Source: Anaerolineaceae bacterium (GTDB lineage Bacteria; Chloroflexota; Anaerolineae; Anaerolineales; Anaerolineaceae). From it: 64,000 bases of DNA. Below, piece by piece: positions 35,013 through 43,463 of the stretch. The notes beneath the pieces are model-generated. The model was not told the DNA's origin and did no database searches. It was given only the letters and a program-made list of their open reading frames with translations. The DNA is taken from positions 806,001 through 870,000 of the forward strand of contig JARKPB010000008.1 of assembly GCA_029975475.1 (NCBI GenBank), given 5' to 3'. The position numbers and the translations under genes were made by a program. How positions within the stretch are numbered: position 1 is the first letter of the stretch; each line of letters begins with the position of its first letter.

Positions 35013-35873
35013 ATGTCAAAAGTTGCAGTGGTTACTGACTCTACCGCCGGCATCCCGAACGACCGTCTGAAGGGTCTGCCAGTTAAAATCGCTCCGCTGC
35101 AGGTCATCTGGGATAACCAGACGTTCCTGGATAATGTGGATATCACGCCCGCGCAATTCTACGAGCGGCTGAAAAATTCGCCAACCATGCCCACAACCTC
35201 CCAGACGACCCCTGCGGCGTTTGAATCAATTTATCAATCCCTGCTGGATGAAGGATATGATGTTCTGAGTATTCACATTTCAGGAAAGTTGTCCGGGACC
35301 ATGGATTCGGCCATTCAGGCGAAGGCGGCTCTTAAAACCAACCGGATTGAAATTGTGGACAGCGAAACGACCGGGATGTCTCTGGGCTTTGCCGCCCTGA
35401 ACATCGCCAAAGCAGCGGTTCAGGGCGCGAGCCTGGCTGAATGCAAAGCCCTGGCCGAGCAGTCAAGAAACCACGTCGGGGTTTATTTTCTGGTAAGCAC
35501 CCTGGAGTTTTTACATCGCGGCGGAAGAATCGGCGGAGCTGCGGCTTTCTTGGGAACCGTGCTCAATCTTAAACCGATTTTAACCGTCAGCGGAGGCAGG
35601 ATTGAAGCGGTTGAGCGCGTGCGCACCATGAACAAAGCCATCGATCGGCTGCTGGACCTGGTTGAAGCGGAAGTGACAAAACGCCACACCCCAATTCGCC
35701 TCTCAGCCCTGCATGCCAACAGCCCGAAAGAAGCTGAAGAACTCCTGGGACGTGCCCGCCAGCGTTTTGGCGTCTCGGAAGTCGAAGATGCAGTTGTGGC
35801 TGATGTCAGCCCGGTTCTTGGCACGCACACAGGCCCCGGAGCGCTGGGGTTTGCCTACATGGCTGGCCTGTAA
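35013..35873 (+). CDS. DegV family fatty-acid-binding protein
   Basis: The 286 residues form a complete DegV protein: VAVVTDSTAGIPN at the N-terminus, MPTTSQTTPAAFESIYQ (the conserved T-S-Q-P-like head-group loop), ISGKLSGTMDSA, EIVDSETTGMSLGF, and FLHRGGRIGGAAAF. DegV/FakB proteins bind a fatty acid and present it to the kinase FakA. This copy is alone; the FakA-like gene is 22 kb away, beside a second DegV protein. TAGGAG lies 9 bases before ATG. A terminator follows at 35892, so it is a single-gene unit diverging from ffh. Confidence 0.92.
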   Translation: MSKVAVVTDSTAGIPNDRLKGLPVKIAPLQVIWDNQTFLDNVDITPAQFYERLKNSPTMPTTSQTTPAAFESIYQSLLDEGYDVLSIHISGKLSGTMDSAIQAKAALKTNRIEIVDSETTGMSLGFAALNIAKAAVQGASLAECKALAEQSRNHVGVYFLVSTLEFLHRGGRIGGAAAFLGTVLNLKPILTVSGGRIEAVERVRTMNKAIDRLLDLVEAEVTKRHTPIRLSALHANSPKEAEELLGRARQRFGVSEVEDAVVADVSPVLGTHTGPGALGFAYMAGL

Positions 35874-35891
35874 TTTATTTTTACGATGCTT

Positions 35892-35924
35892 AAAACAACC
35901 GGTGGCAATACCGGTTGTTTTTTT
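35892..35924 (+). terminator. Rho-independent terminator after degV-like gene
   Basis: A 12-base stem (35892-35903 with 35910-35921), six-base loop, then a T-run. It lies 19 bases after the DegV stop codon. Confidence 0.9.
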
Positions 35925-35993
35925 GCCGCTTATCACCGCTTTTACAGATAAACATCCTGAACCGCCAAAATCCATTTCCATGCCAGGTGAAAA

Positions 35994-36002
35994 TGGTAGA
36001 AT
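35994..36002 (+). promoter_or_regulatory. Extended -10 promoter of the DUF1015 gene
   Basis: TGG TAGAAT lies 35 bases before ATG 36038, after the DegV terminator. The leader then carries TTTCGGAG as ribosome site. No clear -35. Confidence 0.45.
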
Positions 36003-36037
36003 TTACCCGACGCAAATTTCACCTTTCGGAGACACCT

Positions 36038-37354
36038 ATGCGAAATTACCCGTCAATTGGTTTACAGGCTGCCGATATCCTCTTACCGCGCCCCGGGATT
36101 GATCTGCACAAATGGGCGGTTATCGCCTGTGATCAATTCACCTCCGAGCCAGAATACTGGCAAAAAGTGGCTGCACTGGTTCAGGATTCTCCGTCGACTT
36201 ATCACCTCACACTGCCCGAAGTCTTTCTGGGTACTGCGGAAGAAGACCGCCGCATCCAATCAACTCAGTTAACCATGCAGAAGTATCTGGCAGAGGGCAT
36301 CTTCCGGGAATTCGAGGGCTTGATTTACGTGGAGCGAACTGTAGGTGGAAAAACAAGGCGCGGATTAATGGCCGCGCTCGACCTGGAACAGTACGATTTT
36401 TCCAAAGGCTCCACATCCCTGATCCGGGCAACCGAAGGGACCATCCTGGACCGTCTTCCGCCGCGAATCCGGATCCGCGAACATGCGACAATTGAATTTC
36501 CGCACATCCTGGTGCTGATTGATGATCCCGAGCGCACCGTGATCGAACCGTTGGCGCAGGCAAAAGCGGGCATGGAACGTCTCTACGACTTCGACCTGAT
36601 GGCTGGCAGCGGGCACCTGTCTGGCTATGCGGTAAACTCCCTGGAAGAAGAAAGGCGGATTGTCCGCGCGCTCGAAAACCTGGCAACGCCAGAGATGATG
36701 GCGAATAAGTACCAGAGTCGAAAAGACGCCGGCATCTTGCTGTATGCAGTTGGCGACGGTAACCATTCGCTGGCAACCGCGAAATCCATCTGGGAAAAGA
36801 TGAAACACCAGGTTGGCCCTGACCACCCAGCCCGGTTCGCGCTGGTTGAGATTGAAAATATCCACGATGAAGGCCTGGTTTTTGAACCCATTCATCGGGT
36901 TTTGTTTCATGTCGCCTCTGATCCCGCTGCCGCGCCGAAAAAAGCATTTGGCAGGCGCCTCACAATTTCCGCCTGCCAGGACCAAACGGAGATGATCAGG
37001 ATGGTCGAAAGCCAGACTGGCGGCTCTCATCGGGTCGGCATGGTTGCTCCCGACGGAGTGTTTGTCCTCACCATCGAACAGCCCGAATACAACCTGCCGG
37101 TGGGTACATTACAAAAATTCCTGGATGAATGGCTTAAAGAAAACCCCGAGATGAAGATTGACTATGTTCACGGCTCGGAAGTGCTTTGCCGGCTGGGAAC
37201 AGCCAACCAGAATCTGGGTTTTTATTTGCCGGCGATGCCTAAAGGAGATTTATTCAAGACGGTTTTGCTCGACGGCGCTTTGCCGCGAAAAACCTTTTCG
37301 ATGGGCGAAGCCCACGAGAAGCGATTTTATCTCGAAGGTCGAAAAATCCAGTAA
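36038..37354 (+). CDS. DUF1015 family protein
   Basis: The start is ATG 36038 (MRNYPSIGLQAADILLPRPG), preceded by CGGAG at a good distance; the frame is open back to 35915, but that part overlaps the DegV terminator and the promoter. The 438-residue protein is DUF1015-like: WAVIACDQFTSEPEYW near the N-terminus and the motif AVGDGNHSLATAKSIWE near residues 236-252, which is the D-G-N/H-H-S/R signature of the family. The family is widespread and has no generally accepted activity, although the GDGNHS motif suggests a phosphate- or metal-binding active site. No signal peptide. It ends at a strong terminator and appears monocistronic. Confidence 0.85.
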   Translation: MRNYPSIGLQAADILLPRPGIDLHKWAVIACDQFTSEPEYWQKVAALVQDSPSTYHLTLPEVFLGTAEEDRRIQSTQLTMQKYLAEGIFREFEGLIYVERTVGGKTRRGLMAALDLEQYDFSKGSTSLIRATEGTILDRLPPRIRIREHATIEFPHILVLIDDPERTVIEPLAQAKAGMERLYDFDLMAGSGHLSGYAVNSLEEERRIVRALENLATPEMMANKYQSRKDAGILLYAVGDGNHSLATAKSIWEKMKHQVGPDHPARFALVEIENIHDEGLVFEPIHRVLFHVASDPAAAPKKAFGRRLTISACQDQTEMIRMVESQTGGSHRVGMVAPDGVFVLTIEQPEYNLPVGTLQKFLDEWLKENPEMKIDYVHGSEVLCRLGTANQNLGFYLPAMPKGDLFKTVLLDGALPRKTFSMGEAHEKRFYLEGRKIQ

Positions 37355-37360
37355 CCGCTC

Positions 37361-37389
37361 TGACCCCGGCGCTGCCGGGGTCAATTTTT
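37361..37389 (+). terminator. Rho-independent terminator after DUF1015 gene
   Basis: A GC-rich 10-base stem (37361-37370 with 37374-37383) with a GCT loop, followed by five T. It starts 7 bases after the stop codon. Confidence 0.9.
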
Positions 37390-37395
37390 GTAATG

Positions 37396-37401
37396 TATAA
37401 T
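37396..37401 (+). promoter_or_regulatory. -10 element (TATAAT) of the surface-protein genes
   Basis: A perfect TATAAT lies directly after the DUF1015 terminator and 18 bases before ATG 37420. The -35 position would fall in the terminator stem and is not recognisable. Confidence 0.45.
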
Positions 37402-37419
37402 CAGCGATACGAGAGACCC

Positions 37420-37764
37420 ATGACCAATTATTTTTTTGGGAAAAATCCCGACCCAGATGCCCGCGATCCAGAAGATACCCGGATTAACGCTGTACGTGTC
37501 GAACCCTTTGAAGATGGTTTGCGGTACAAAATATTAATTGACCTCACTCCATTTAAGCGCCCGCCCAATCTTGAGGTGATCCTTGCTCCACAGGGTCGTC
37601 TGGCCGAGCCGCTTTCGCGGGTCAACATCATTGAAGCCGTGAACCATCAGTTGACCTTCGTGATGCATTTGCGCCAGCCGTATCCCGGTCCGATGGCTGT
37701 GAAAGCCAGCCTGGACTACCAGGATATCGGCACGGTGGACAGTTTTGAAAGTGAATTAGGATAA
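37420..37764 (+). CDS. Small uncharacterised beta-rich protein
   Basis: I start this at ATG 37420 (MTNYFFGKNPDPDARDPED) because the TATAAT at 37396 leaves no room for the upstream ATG at 37393, and GAGAG precedes 37420. The 114 residues have no signal peptide. After an acidic head the pattern alternates short hydrophobic strands (VRVEPFEDGLRYKILIDL, PPNLEVILAP), like a small Ig or beta-sandwich fold. I do not recognise the family. It lies 6 bases before an M23 lipoprotein gene and is probably co-transcribed with it. Confidence 0.65.
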   Translation: MTNYFFGKNPDPDARDPEDTRINAVRVEPFEDGLRYKILIDLTPFKRPPNLEVILAPQGRLAEPLSRVNIIEAVNHQLTFVMHLRQPYPGPMAVKASLDYQDIGTVDSFESELG

Positions 37765-37770
37765 GTCCGC

Positions 37771-38610
37771 TTGAAAGCAAATTTATTTTTCAAACTACTG
37801 ATTCTTCCAGTTTTGCTGCTGTCATTTACTGGTTGTACCCTGCCTCTCCCGCCCGCAGCGACCGAAACACCGGCGCCCACCCAGACCGAGAGCCCAACAC
37901 CCAGTCTAACGCCCAGCCCCTCACCCATCCCTCCCACGCCCAGCCCAACGCCGTTTGAAATTTGCTCCCCTTTAGAAAACGTGACCAGAGACGAGCTGGA
38001 TGATGTTGAAATCTTTAAGAATCCGCTGATCACCCCGGTGCCGGGCACGGATGACGGCCACCACGGGGTTGATTTCGCCTACTACCGCTGGAAAGGGCGC
38101 GACCAGATGCTGGGGCTGCCCGTCTACGCGGTTGTCTCCGGTAAGGTTGTGACTGTCCTTGAAGATAAATACCCCTACGGAAATGCTGTGATCATCGAAA
38201 CCAGTCTGGATCAAATCCCTGCGGACCTTCAAGAAAAGCTGGCGGTGCCAACCCCGATGGCCGCACCGCTCGCTTCAACCCGACTGCTCTGTCCGCCCTA
38301 TCCTGATTTTCCGATCGATAACTACAGTCGATCGCTTTACACCCTGTACGCACATTTTGACCAGCTGCCAATCGTAAAAAAAGGAGATCAAGTCACCTGC
38401 GGGCAGCAAATTGGTGTGGTCGGAACAACCGGTTATTCTTCCCAGCCGCATCTTCACCTGGAAATGCGCATCGGGCCGCGGGATTACCCGATCTCTTCCA
38501 TGCAGCACTACACAACCCTCTCCACACCGGATGAGCTCGCGATGTATTGTTTCTGGAGGGTCAGCGGTGTCTTTCAGCTTGTCGATCCCATGCGTCTATT
38601 GATCCCCTGA
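37771..38610 (+). CDS. M23 family metallopeptidase lipoprotein
   Basis: The start codon is TTG at 37771, with AGGA a few bases upstream. The 279-residue product begins with a lipoprotein signal and lipobox SFTGC (Cys22), then a Thr/Pro/Ser-rich linker of about 40 residues. The M23 (LytM) domain carries the zinc ligands in HHGVDF near residue 92 and HLHLEMRIG near 228. Both motifs are intact, so an active peptidoglycan endopeptidase is expected on the outer face of the membrane. An insertion of about 50 residues rich in Pro lies between the two motifs. A second M23 lipoprotein is encoded at 40599. Confidence 0.88.
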   Translation: MKANLFFKLLILPVLLLSFTGCTLPLPPAATETPAPTQTESPTPSLTPSPSPIPPTPSPTPFEICSPLENVTRDELDDVEIFKNPLITPVPGTDDGHHGVDFAYYRWKGRDQMLGLPVYAVVSGKVVTVLEDKYPYGNAVIIETSLDQIPADLQEKLAVPTPMAAPLASTRLLCPPYPDFPIDNYSRSLYTLYAHFDQLPIVKKGDQVTCGQQIGVVGTTGYSSQPHLHLEMRIGPRDYPISSMQHYTTLSTPDELAMYCFWRVSGVFQLVDPMRLLIP

Positions 38611-38649
38611 AGCTGTAAGGCAAATGACAGGAAGCGCCGTTCTGTTTGA

Positions 38650-38658
38650 TGCTAGAAT
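38650..38658 (+). promoter_or_regulatory. Extended -10 promoter of TolB-like gene
   Basis: TGC TAGAAT ends 6 bases before ATG 38665, so the transcript should start at or next to the ATG. No Shine-Dalgarno lies in between and no -35 is placed correctly. Confidence 0.45.
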
Positions 38659-38664
38659 AACCCT

Positions 38665-40602
38665 ATGACAGAACAGGATAAACCGCCCTTCCAGGCAGAA
38701 CCAATATCCGATCCTTCCGAAGCGATTGAACCAACCAGGAAATGGGAGAAAAAATGGGTTTTCGCTGCGGCAGGATTTCTTTTTATCCTTTTTGTTCTGG
38801 CTGGTTACCGCTTTGTTTTTCCGCTCCTGGTTTCGAATACCGGCACGCCAGCGCTAATAACCATAAATCCTCCTCCAAAAACGGCCGCTTTACCCGCTGA
38901 TCTTGTGCCTGGCGGTCAACAAACCGCTGTCCCGTTGAACGACAAAACCGCCGGCGAATCGCGATTAATCCTCGCCATGCGAGACGGCACGAACATCCAT
39001 CTTTTTGCGCTGGATCTTCAGGAGCAGATTTTTCACAGGTTAACAGACAAGCCCTGGGACGATATTGATCCTGCCGTCAGCCCTGACGGCCGCCGGTTGG
39101 CTTACGCGTCGCGAAAAAATGGTTACTGGGATATCTACATCTTAGACCTGATTACCTTGCAGACAACCCAGATCACTGACACCCCGCAGTATGACGGTTC
39201 TCCCTCCTGGTCACCCGATGGTCAGTGGATTGCCTATGAAAGTTATAACCAGAATAATCTGGATATTTTTTTACAAAACATCAATGATCTTGCCCAACCC
39301 CCGATCCAGCTCACCGATGATTCTGCCGCGGATTATTCTCCGCAATGGAGCCCGGCGGGCAGAATCATCGCCTTCGTTTCCACCCGCAGCGGTTCACAGG
39401 ACATCTGGACCGCGTCACTGGATCGGGTAGATGACCGCTTTACCAACATTTCGCAGACCGCCAACGCAGCCGAAGACCACCCCCGCTGGTCACCAGATGG
39501 GAGCCAGCTGGCATGGGGAAGAAATGCGGAAGGACTTTATTCCATCCGGATCTGGAATACCGGCGAACCTGCTGGAAAAGCCAGCGAGTCAGGCCCGGGT
39601 TACTGGCCAATCTGGAGCCGCGACGGGAAGCAGATCTTCAGCCTGCAAAAGACCCCGGATCACTCCGTCTTAACCTACCTTGTGCCTGGTTCAGGTGCAT
39701 CCTGGCTGCCCGGGATAACCATGCCCGCGGAGGTTTACGGACTGGATTTGGCTTTGACCGCAGATTTAGAGAAATTGCTAGAAAAGGCGGGATCATCCCC
39801 GGCGGTGATGCCAACGCTGTGGAATCCGGTCCTGACGGTCACGCCGCCGCCCAACGGGAGAGCGGGGATTGTTGAGATTCCCAGTGTCAACGCCCCTTAT
39901 CCCTATCTGCAAGATGAAGTGGATGAGGCTTTTATCGCCCTGCGCAACGAAGTGGCTCAAGAAACTGGCTGGGACTTTTTAGACACGCTGGAATCGGCAT
40001 ATTTACCCATTACTGAACCCCCACTCCCCGGGCAGCCCGAAAACTGGTTATATACCGGCAGAGCGGTTGCTGTAAATCCAATGCCTCTGTATGCCAACTG
40101 GATGACCCTCGTCCGCGAAGACATCGGCGGCGAGATTTACTGGCGCATTTATCTGCGTGCCAGATACCAGGATGGGTCTCAGGGAACACCGCTTAAATCC
40201 TCTCCCTGGGACCTGGATGCCCGCCACTCCGGCGATCCGGAAGCCTATGAAAACGGCGGGAAGTATGGAGCCATTCCAGATGGCTACTGGGTTGATTTCA
40301 CCGAACTGGCGTCGCGCTTTGGCTGGCGCCGGCTGCCCGCGCTGCCGAACTGGAAAACTTATTACCAGGGAACCAGATACAACCTGCTGGTCCACAATTC
40401 CGGTCCTGACTGGTTGACCGCTATGGAAGCGCTGTATCCGCCTGAAGCGCTGTGGACATTCACCCCCGTTCCCACGCGAACCCCGACCGCTTCTCCGACG
40501 CCAAGAGGTACGCGCACCATTTTGCCGACCAAAACCTCGACTCCAACCGCCGCGCCGACGTTCACATCAACCTATCGGCCGACCCTCACGCCTCTGCCAT
40601 GA
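38665..40602 (+). CDS. Membrane-anchored TolB-like beta-propeller protein
   Basis: The 645-residue protein has a cytoplasmic N-terminus of about 28 residues, a helix at about 30-52, and then an extracytoplasmic region. Residues 90-330 contain at least five PD40/TolB blades, visible as repeats of the type DIDPAVSPDGRRLAYAS, SPSWSPDGQWIAYES, YSPQWSPAGRIIAFVS and HPRWSPDGSQLAWGR. A second domain (about 400-600) is not recognised. The tail is a Thr/Pro-rich run such as PTRTPTASPTPRGT. Such propellers bind proteins or glycans; no enzyme motif is seen. Its stop overlaps the next start (ATGA), so it is coupled to the M23 lipoprotein. Confidence 0.8.
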   Translation: MTEQDKPPFQAEPISDPSEAIEPTRKWEKKWVFAAAGFLFILFVLAGYRFVFPLLVSNTGTPALITINPPPKTAALPADLVPGGQQTAVPLNDKTAGESRLILAMRDGTNIHLFALDLQEQIFHRLTDKPWDDIDPAVSPDGRRLAYASRKNGYWDIYILDLITLQTTQITDTPQYDGSPSWSPDGQWIAYESYNQNNLDIFLQNINDLAQPPIQLTDDSAADYSPQWSPAGRIIAFVSTRSGSQDIWTASLDRVDDRFTNISQTANAAEDHPRWSPDGSQLAWGRNAEGLYSIRIWNTGEPAGKASESGPGYWPIWSRDGKQIFSLQKTPDHSVLTYLVPGSGASWLPGITMPAEVYGLDLALTADLEKLLEKAGSSPAVMPTLWNPVLTVTPPPNGRAGIVEIPSVNAPYPYLQDEVDEAFIALRNEVAQETGWDFLDTLESAYLPITEPPLPGQPENWLYTGRAVAVNPMPLYANWMTLVREDIGGEIYWRIYLRARYQDGSQGTPLKSSPWDLDARHSGDPEAYENGGKYGAIPDGYWVDFTELASRFGWRRLPALPNWKTYYQGTRYNLLVHNSGPDWLTAMEALYPPEALWTFTPVPTRTPTASPTPRGTRTILPTKTSTPTAAPTFTSTYRPTLTPLP

Positions 40603-41678
40603 ATTATCGTTACGCTGTACTGCTCATTTTTATTTTGCTTCTAACAGCCTGCCAGACTGTTCTGGAAGAGGATCGACCGCTTTCTACAACACCAGAAAGC
40701 CAGATACCCGCCGCCCAAAGTCAGACCCAACCCGCTCAAAAGGACCCGTTGCTGCCAGTTATTATCGAGAAAGCCAGTCAGCCTCTTAAAATCACCTTTC
40801 CGACTCCGTTACCAGAAAAGGTCTCGATCTGGAGGCCGCCGCTGTATGATGTTCCATTCGCCCTGGGGCCGCACGATCATTTTTATTTCATCCGGCCGAT
40901 TGCGGTTAATGAGGTAAACTGGCCGCTCGCAGATTACCGCTACGGAGATTTTTTCCCCGGCCGCGATATCATTCACACCGGAATTGATATTGACGCGCCG
41001 CTTGGATCTCCAGTTCTGGCAGTTGGTCCGGGCAGGGTGATCTGGGCGGGGTATGGCTTTTCTCAGGGTATTGAGGATCTGAATGACCCTTACGGGCAGG
41101 CTGTGGCAATTAAGCATGATTTCGGCTACAACGGCCGCCAGTTAACGACCGTTTACGGCCATCTTGACCGCGTTGATGTTGTTCCCGGTCAGCGCGTGCA
41201 AGCCGGTGATGTGATCGGCGCGGTGGGCAACACCGGACATTCAACCGGGCCTCACTTGCATCTGGAAGTGCGGATAGAGGACACAAAACGATTTTTTTCA
41301 ACCCGGAATCCGGAGCTGTGGCTGGCTCCCCCGGTCGGCTGGGGCGTTTTGGCAGGTCGCGCATTTAAGACAGACGGAAACCCGATAATAGGACAGGTTA
41401 TTACCGCGAAAAACATTGAAACAGGCAAACGCTATTCAGCCAGAACGTATGCGGGCTCGGTGGTTGTCAGTGATGATTATTACCGTGAAAATTTTGTGAT
41501 CGCTGATCTGCCTTCCGGCCAGTATGAAGTTACGATTGATTACGAAGAGAACCGATATACAACCCTGGTTGAAATCCATCCCGGCGCGATCAGTTTCCTG
41601 GTGTTTCAAGGTGAAAAAGGATTCCGCTTTGAACCGCCGGTGAAATATAACCCAAAATTATGGCTGGGAAATAATTAA
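40599..41678 (+). CDS. M23 family metallopeptidase lipoprotein with C-terminal beta domain
   Basis: I use ATG 40599, which overlaps the preceding stop by 4 bases and gives a lipoprotein signal MNYRYAVLLIFILLLTAC (Cys18). The 359-residue protein has an M23 domain with HTGIDIDAPLGSPVLAVGPG near residue 126 and GNTGHSTGPHLHLEVRI near 210; all zinc-binding residues are present. The C-terminal 100 residues (AGRAFKTDGNPIIGQVITA...) look like a carboxypeptidase-regulatory or SpaA-type beta domain. It probably cleaves or remodels peptidoglycan. The upstream propeller may be its partner, which is inference from coupling. Confidence 0.88.
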   Translation: MNYRYAVLLIFILLLTACQTVLEEDRPLSTTPESQIPAAQSQTQPAQKDPLLPVIIEKASQPLKITFPTPLPEKVSIWRPPLYDVPFALGPHDHFYFIRPIAVNEVNWPLADYRYGDFFPGRDIIHTGIDIDAPLGSPVLAVGPGRVIWAGYGFSQGIEDLNDPYGQAVAIKHDFGYNGRQLTTVYGHLDRVDVVPGQRVQAGDVIGAVGNTGHSTGPHLHLEVRIEDTKRFFSTRNPELWLAPPVGWGVLAGRAFKTDGNPIIGQVITAKNIETGKRYSARTYAGSVVVSDDYYRENFVIADLPSGQYEVTIDYEENRYTTLVEIHPGAISFLVFQGEKGFRFEPPVKYNPKLWLGNN

Positions 41679-41697
41679 GCATCCACTTAACTTTCCC

Positions 41698-41756
41698 TTG
41701 ACAAAGCCTCGTGGTGGATTGACAATTGCAGTTTGTCTGCAATCTTGAGGTACAAT
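41698..41756 (+). promoter_or_regulatory. Promoter region with inverted repeat before NBR1-Ig lipoprotein
   Basis: Two TTGACA hexamers (41698-41703 and 41719-41724) and a TACAAT (41751-41756) are present. The first TTGACA is 17 bases from GACAAT (41721-41726). An inverted repeat ATTGCAG-N5-CTGCAAT lies at 41725-41743, overlapping or adjoining these elements, as an operator would. Confidence 0.5.
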
Positions 41757-41777
41757 CCCTGACAGGAGATCGCGTTT

Positions 41778-42410
41778 ATGAAACGAAGCCTTACCGTCCT
41801 GGTAATTTTAATCAGCGCAGTGAGTATATTCTTGAGCGGCTGCGGCGCGCGAGTCGCACCAACCCCAACGATTGATCCGAATCAGAAAAAAACTGAAATC
41901 GCTCAGACTGTTGCCGCGGAGCTCACCCGCGTGGTCGCGTTGACGCCGTCCGCCACCATCACCCCTTCGCCCACCATGACGCAAACACCGACGGTTACCC
42001 CTTCCCCGACCCTGGAAGGCGGCGCGACCGCTACGGTCGCCGTCCCCACCCTGGCTTTTACCCTTGCTCCAACAGCCAGCGCAGATAATTACGCGCTTGT
42101 GGATGAAGACCCCAAAGATGATAAAACTTATAAGCCTGGTGAAACGGTCAAGAAAAAATGGGTGATTAAAAATACCGGATCAACTACCTGGAACAAATTC
42201 TACAAATTAATTTATCTGGAAGGGCCATTAGGAAAGGCGAATGAAATCGCGATCGGCCAAGACGTCAAACCGAACGAAACAATCGAATTGTTCATGGAAT
42301 TTACCGCCCCGAACGCTCCCGGCACATCCCGGAGCTACTGGAAGATGATGAACGATCAGGGGCGTCTGTTTGGTGAATCGGTCTGGATTGAATTCCGGGT
42401 CAGCCAGTAA
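41778..42410 (+). CDS. NBR1-type Ig-like domain lipoprotein
   Basis: The 210-residue protein begins with a lipoprotein signal ending IFLSGCG (Cys22), then a helical stretch (KKTEIAQTVAAELTRVVA), a Thr/Pro linker rich in TPSPT-like units, and from about residue 100 an NBR1-like Ig domain. The features are DDKTYKPGETVKKKWVIKNTG, TTWNKFYKLIY, and TAPNAPGTSRSYWKM. This domain, first described in the eukaryotic NBR1 protein, is frequent in exported Chloroflexi proteins; its ligand is unknown. AGGAG lies 11 bases before ATG. The upstream region has promoter elements with an inverted repeat. queG follows after 9 bases. Confidence 0.85.
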   Translation: MKRSLTVLVILISAVSIFLSGCGARVAPTPTIDPNQKKTEIAQTVAAELTRVVALTPSATITPSPTMTQTPTVTPSPTLEGGATATVAVPTLAFTLAPTASADNYALVDEDPKDDKTYKPGETVKKKWVIKNTGSTTWNKFYKLIYLEGPLGKANEIAIGQDVKPNETIELFMEFTAPNAPGTSRSYWKMMNDQGRLFGESVWIEFRVSQ

Positions 42411-42419
42411 CATCACGCC

Positions 42420-43463
42420 ATGGATCTGGCGCAGGCTCAGAGGATCAAAGATGCAGTAAAAGCCGAGGCAGCGGGTCTCGGCTTTTTGCTAGCCGGGATA
42501 AGCGCGCCGGATGAGCCCCTGCATTTTGATCGCTTTGCCCGCTGGATCGAGTCCGGCTATCATGCCGAGATGGCCTACCTCGCGGCTGAAAAAGCGCTCG
42601 CGCTGCGAAAAAACCCCGCCAGGTTGATGGAAAATTGCCGTTCCATTCTGGTTTTAGGTTATCCCTACCGTCCGCATGTTTTCGCTGCGCATGTTCCTGC
42701 CAGTGAGGGCCGCATCGCCGCCTACGCGCTGCAGGAGGACTATCACCGGCTGCTGCCGGAACGTTGCAGCCAGTTAATGAACCGAGTTCAGCAAACGCAG
42801 AACGTATCTTTTGCCTATAAAATTTTCACAGACAGCAGTCCCATCCTGGAGCGGGAAATCGCCGCCCGAGCAGGTTTGGGTTGGATCGGTAAGAACGGCT
42901 GCCTCATCCACCCTCAATGGGGTTCGTTCTTTTTACTGGTTGAGGTTTTCATGGACATCTGGCTGCCTCCAGATCAGCCATTGCTGTTCGACCGCTGCGG
43001 AACCTGTCAGCGATGCGTCCAAGCCTGCCCGGGCGAGTGCATTCTGCCTGACCGGACGCTGGACTCGTCCCGCTGTCTTGCATACCTGACGATCGAAAAA
43101 CGTGGAGAAATCCCGATCGCTTTGAGAGAGCGGCTCGGAAACTGGGTCTTCGGATGCGACATTTGCCAGATTGTCTGTCCGTGGAACCGAAAAACAGCCG
43201 AAATGGTCTCGCAATCGTTAAGGCTGCCTCAAAGCCTGCCTTTGCGCGAACTGCTTCAACTGACCCCCGAAGTGTTCAAGCAGCGGTTTAAACCCACCCC
43301 GGTTGAACGGGCAAGACTGCGCGGGCTGCTGCGCAACGCAATAACCGCAGCGGGCAATTCGTCAGACGTCAGTTTAATCCCGTTGTTGATGTCTTTTGAA
43401 CAAGACCCGGATGAAACCCTCTCCAGTCACGCCCGCTGGGCTGTAAAAAAACTTAGCGCGTAA
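42420..43463 (+). CDS. queG: Epoxyqueuosine reductase QueG
   Basis: QueG reduces epoxyqueuosine to queuosine in tRNA with cobalamin and two [4Fe-4S] clusters. The 347 residues contain the cobalamin-binding N-part with LENCRSILVLGYPY-like sequence, FTDSSPILEREIAARAGLGW near 137, and two ferredoxin-like Cys sets: CGTCQRCVQACPG near 195 and CDICQIVCPWN near 245. A C-terminal HEAT-like helical tail follows. All cluster cysteines are present. It is read with the upstream lipoprotein gene. Its stop directly abuts the stop of a convergent gene. Confidence 0.96.
   Translation: MDLAQAQRIKDAVKAEAAGLGFLLAGISAPDEPLHFDRFARWIESGYHAEMAYLAAEKALALRKNPARLMENCRSILVLGYPYRPHVFAAHVPASEGRIAAYALQEDYHRLLPERCSQLMNRVQQTQNVSFAYKIFTDSSPILEREIAARAGLGWIGKNGCLIHPQWGSFFLLVEVFMDIWLPPDQPLLFDRCGTCQRCVQACPGECILPDRTLDSSRCLAYLTIEKRGEIPIALRERLGNWVFGCDICQIVCPWNRKTAEMVSQSLRLPQSLPLRELLQLTPEVFKQRFKPTPVERARLRGLLRNAITAAGNSSDVSLIPLLMSFEQDPDETLSSHARWAVKKLSA

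Noticed and set aside
35915-36037. Upstream start for the DUF1015 protein
   Set aside because: It lies within the DegV terminator and its own promoter; ATG 36038 has a good ribosome site.
36207-36947. Long minus-strand frames opposite the DUF1015 gene
   Set aside because: Codon pattern and conserved motifs support the plus-strand gene only; the minus frames are Arg/Pro/Ser-rich shadows.
40452-40598. Upstream start for the second M23 lipoprotein
   Set aside because: This part is another frame of the TolB-like gene and would destroy the lipoprotein signal that begins at 40599.
38641-40602. Thr/Pro runs as DNA tandem repeats
   Set aside because: The repeats are imperfect at the DNA level and reflect protein linkers; not mobile or CRISPR-like.
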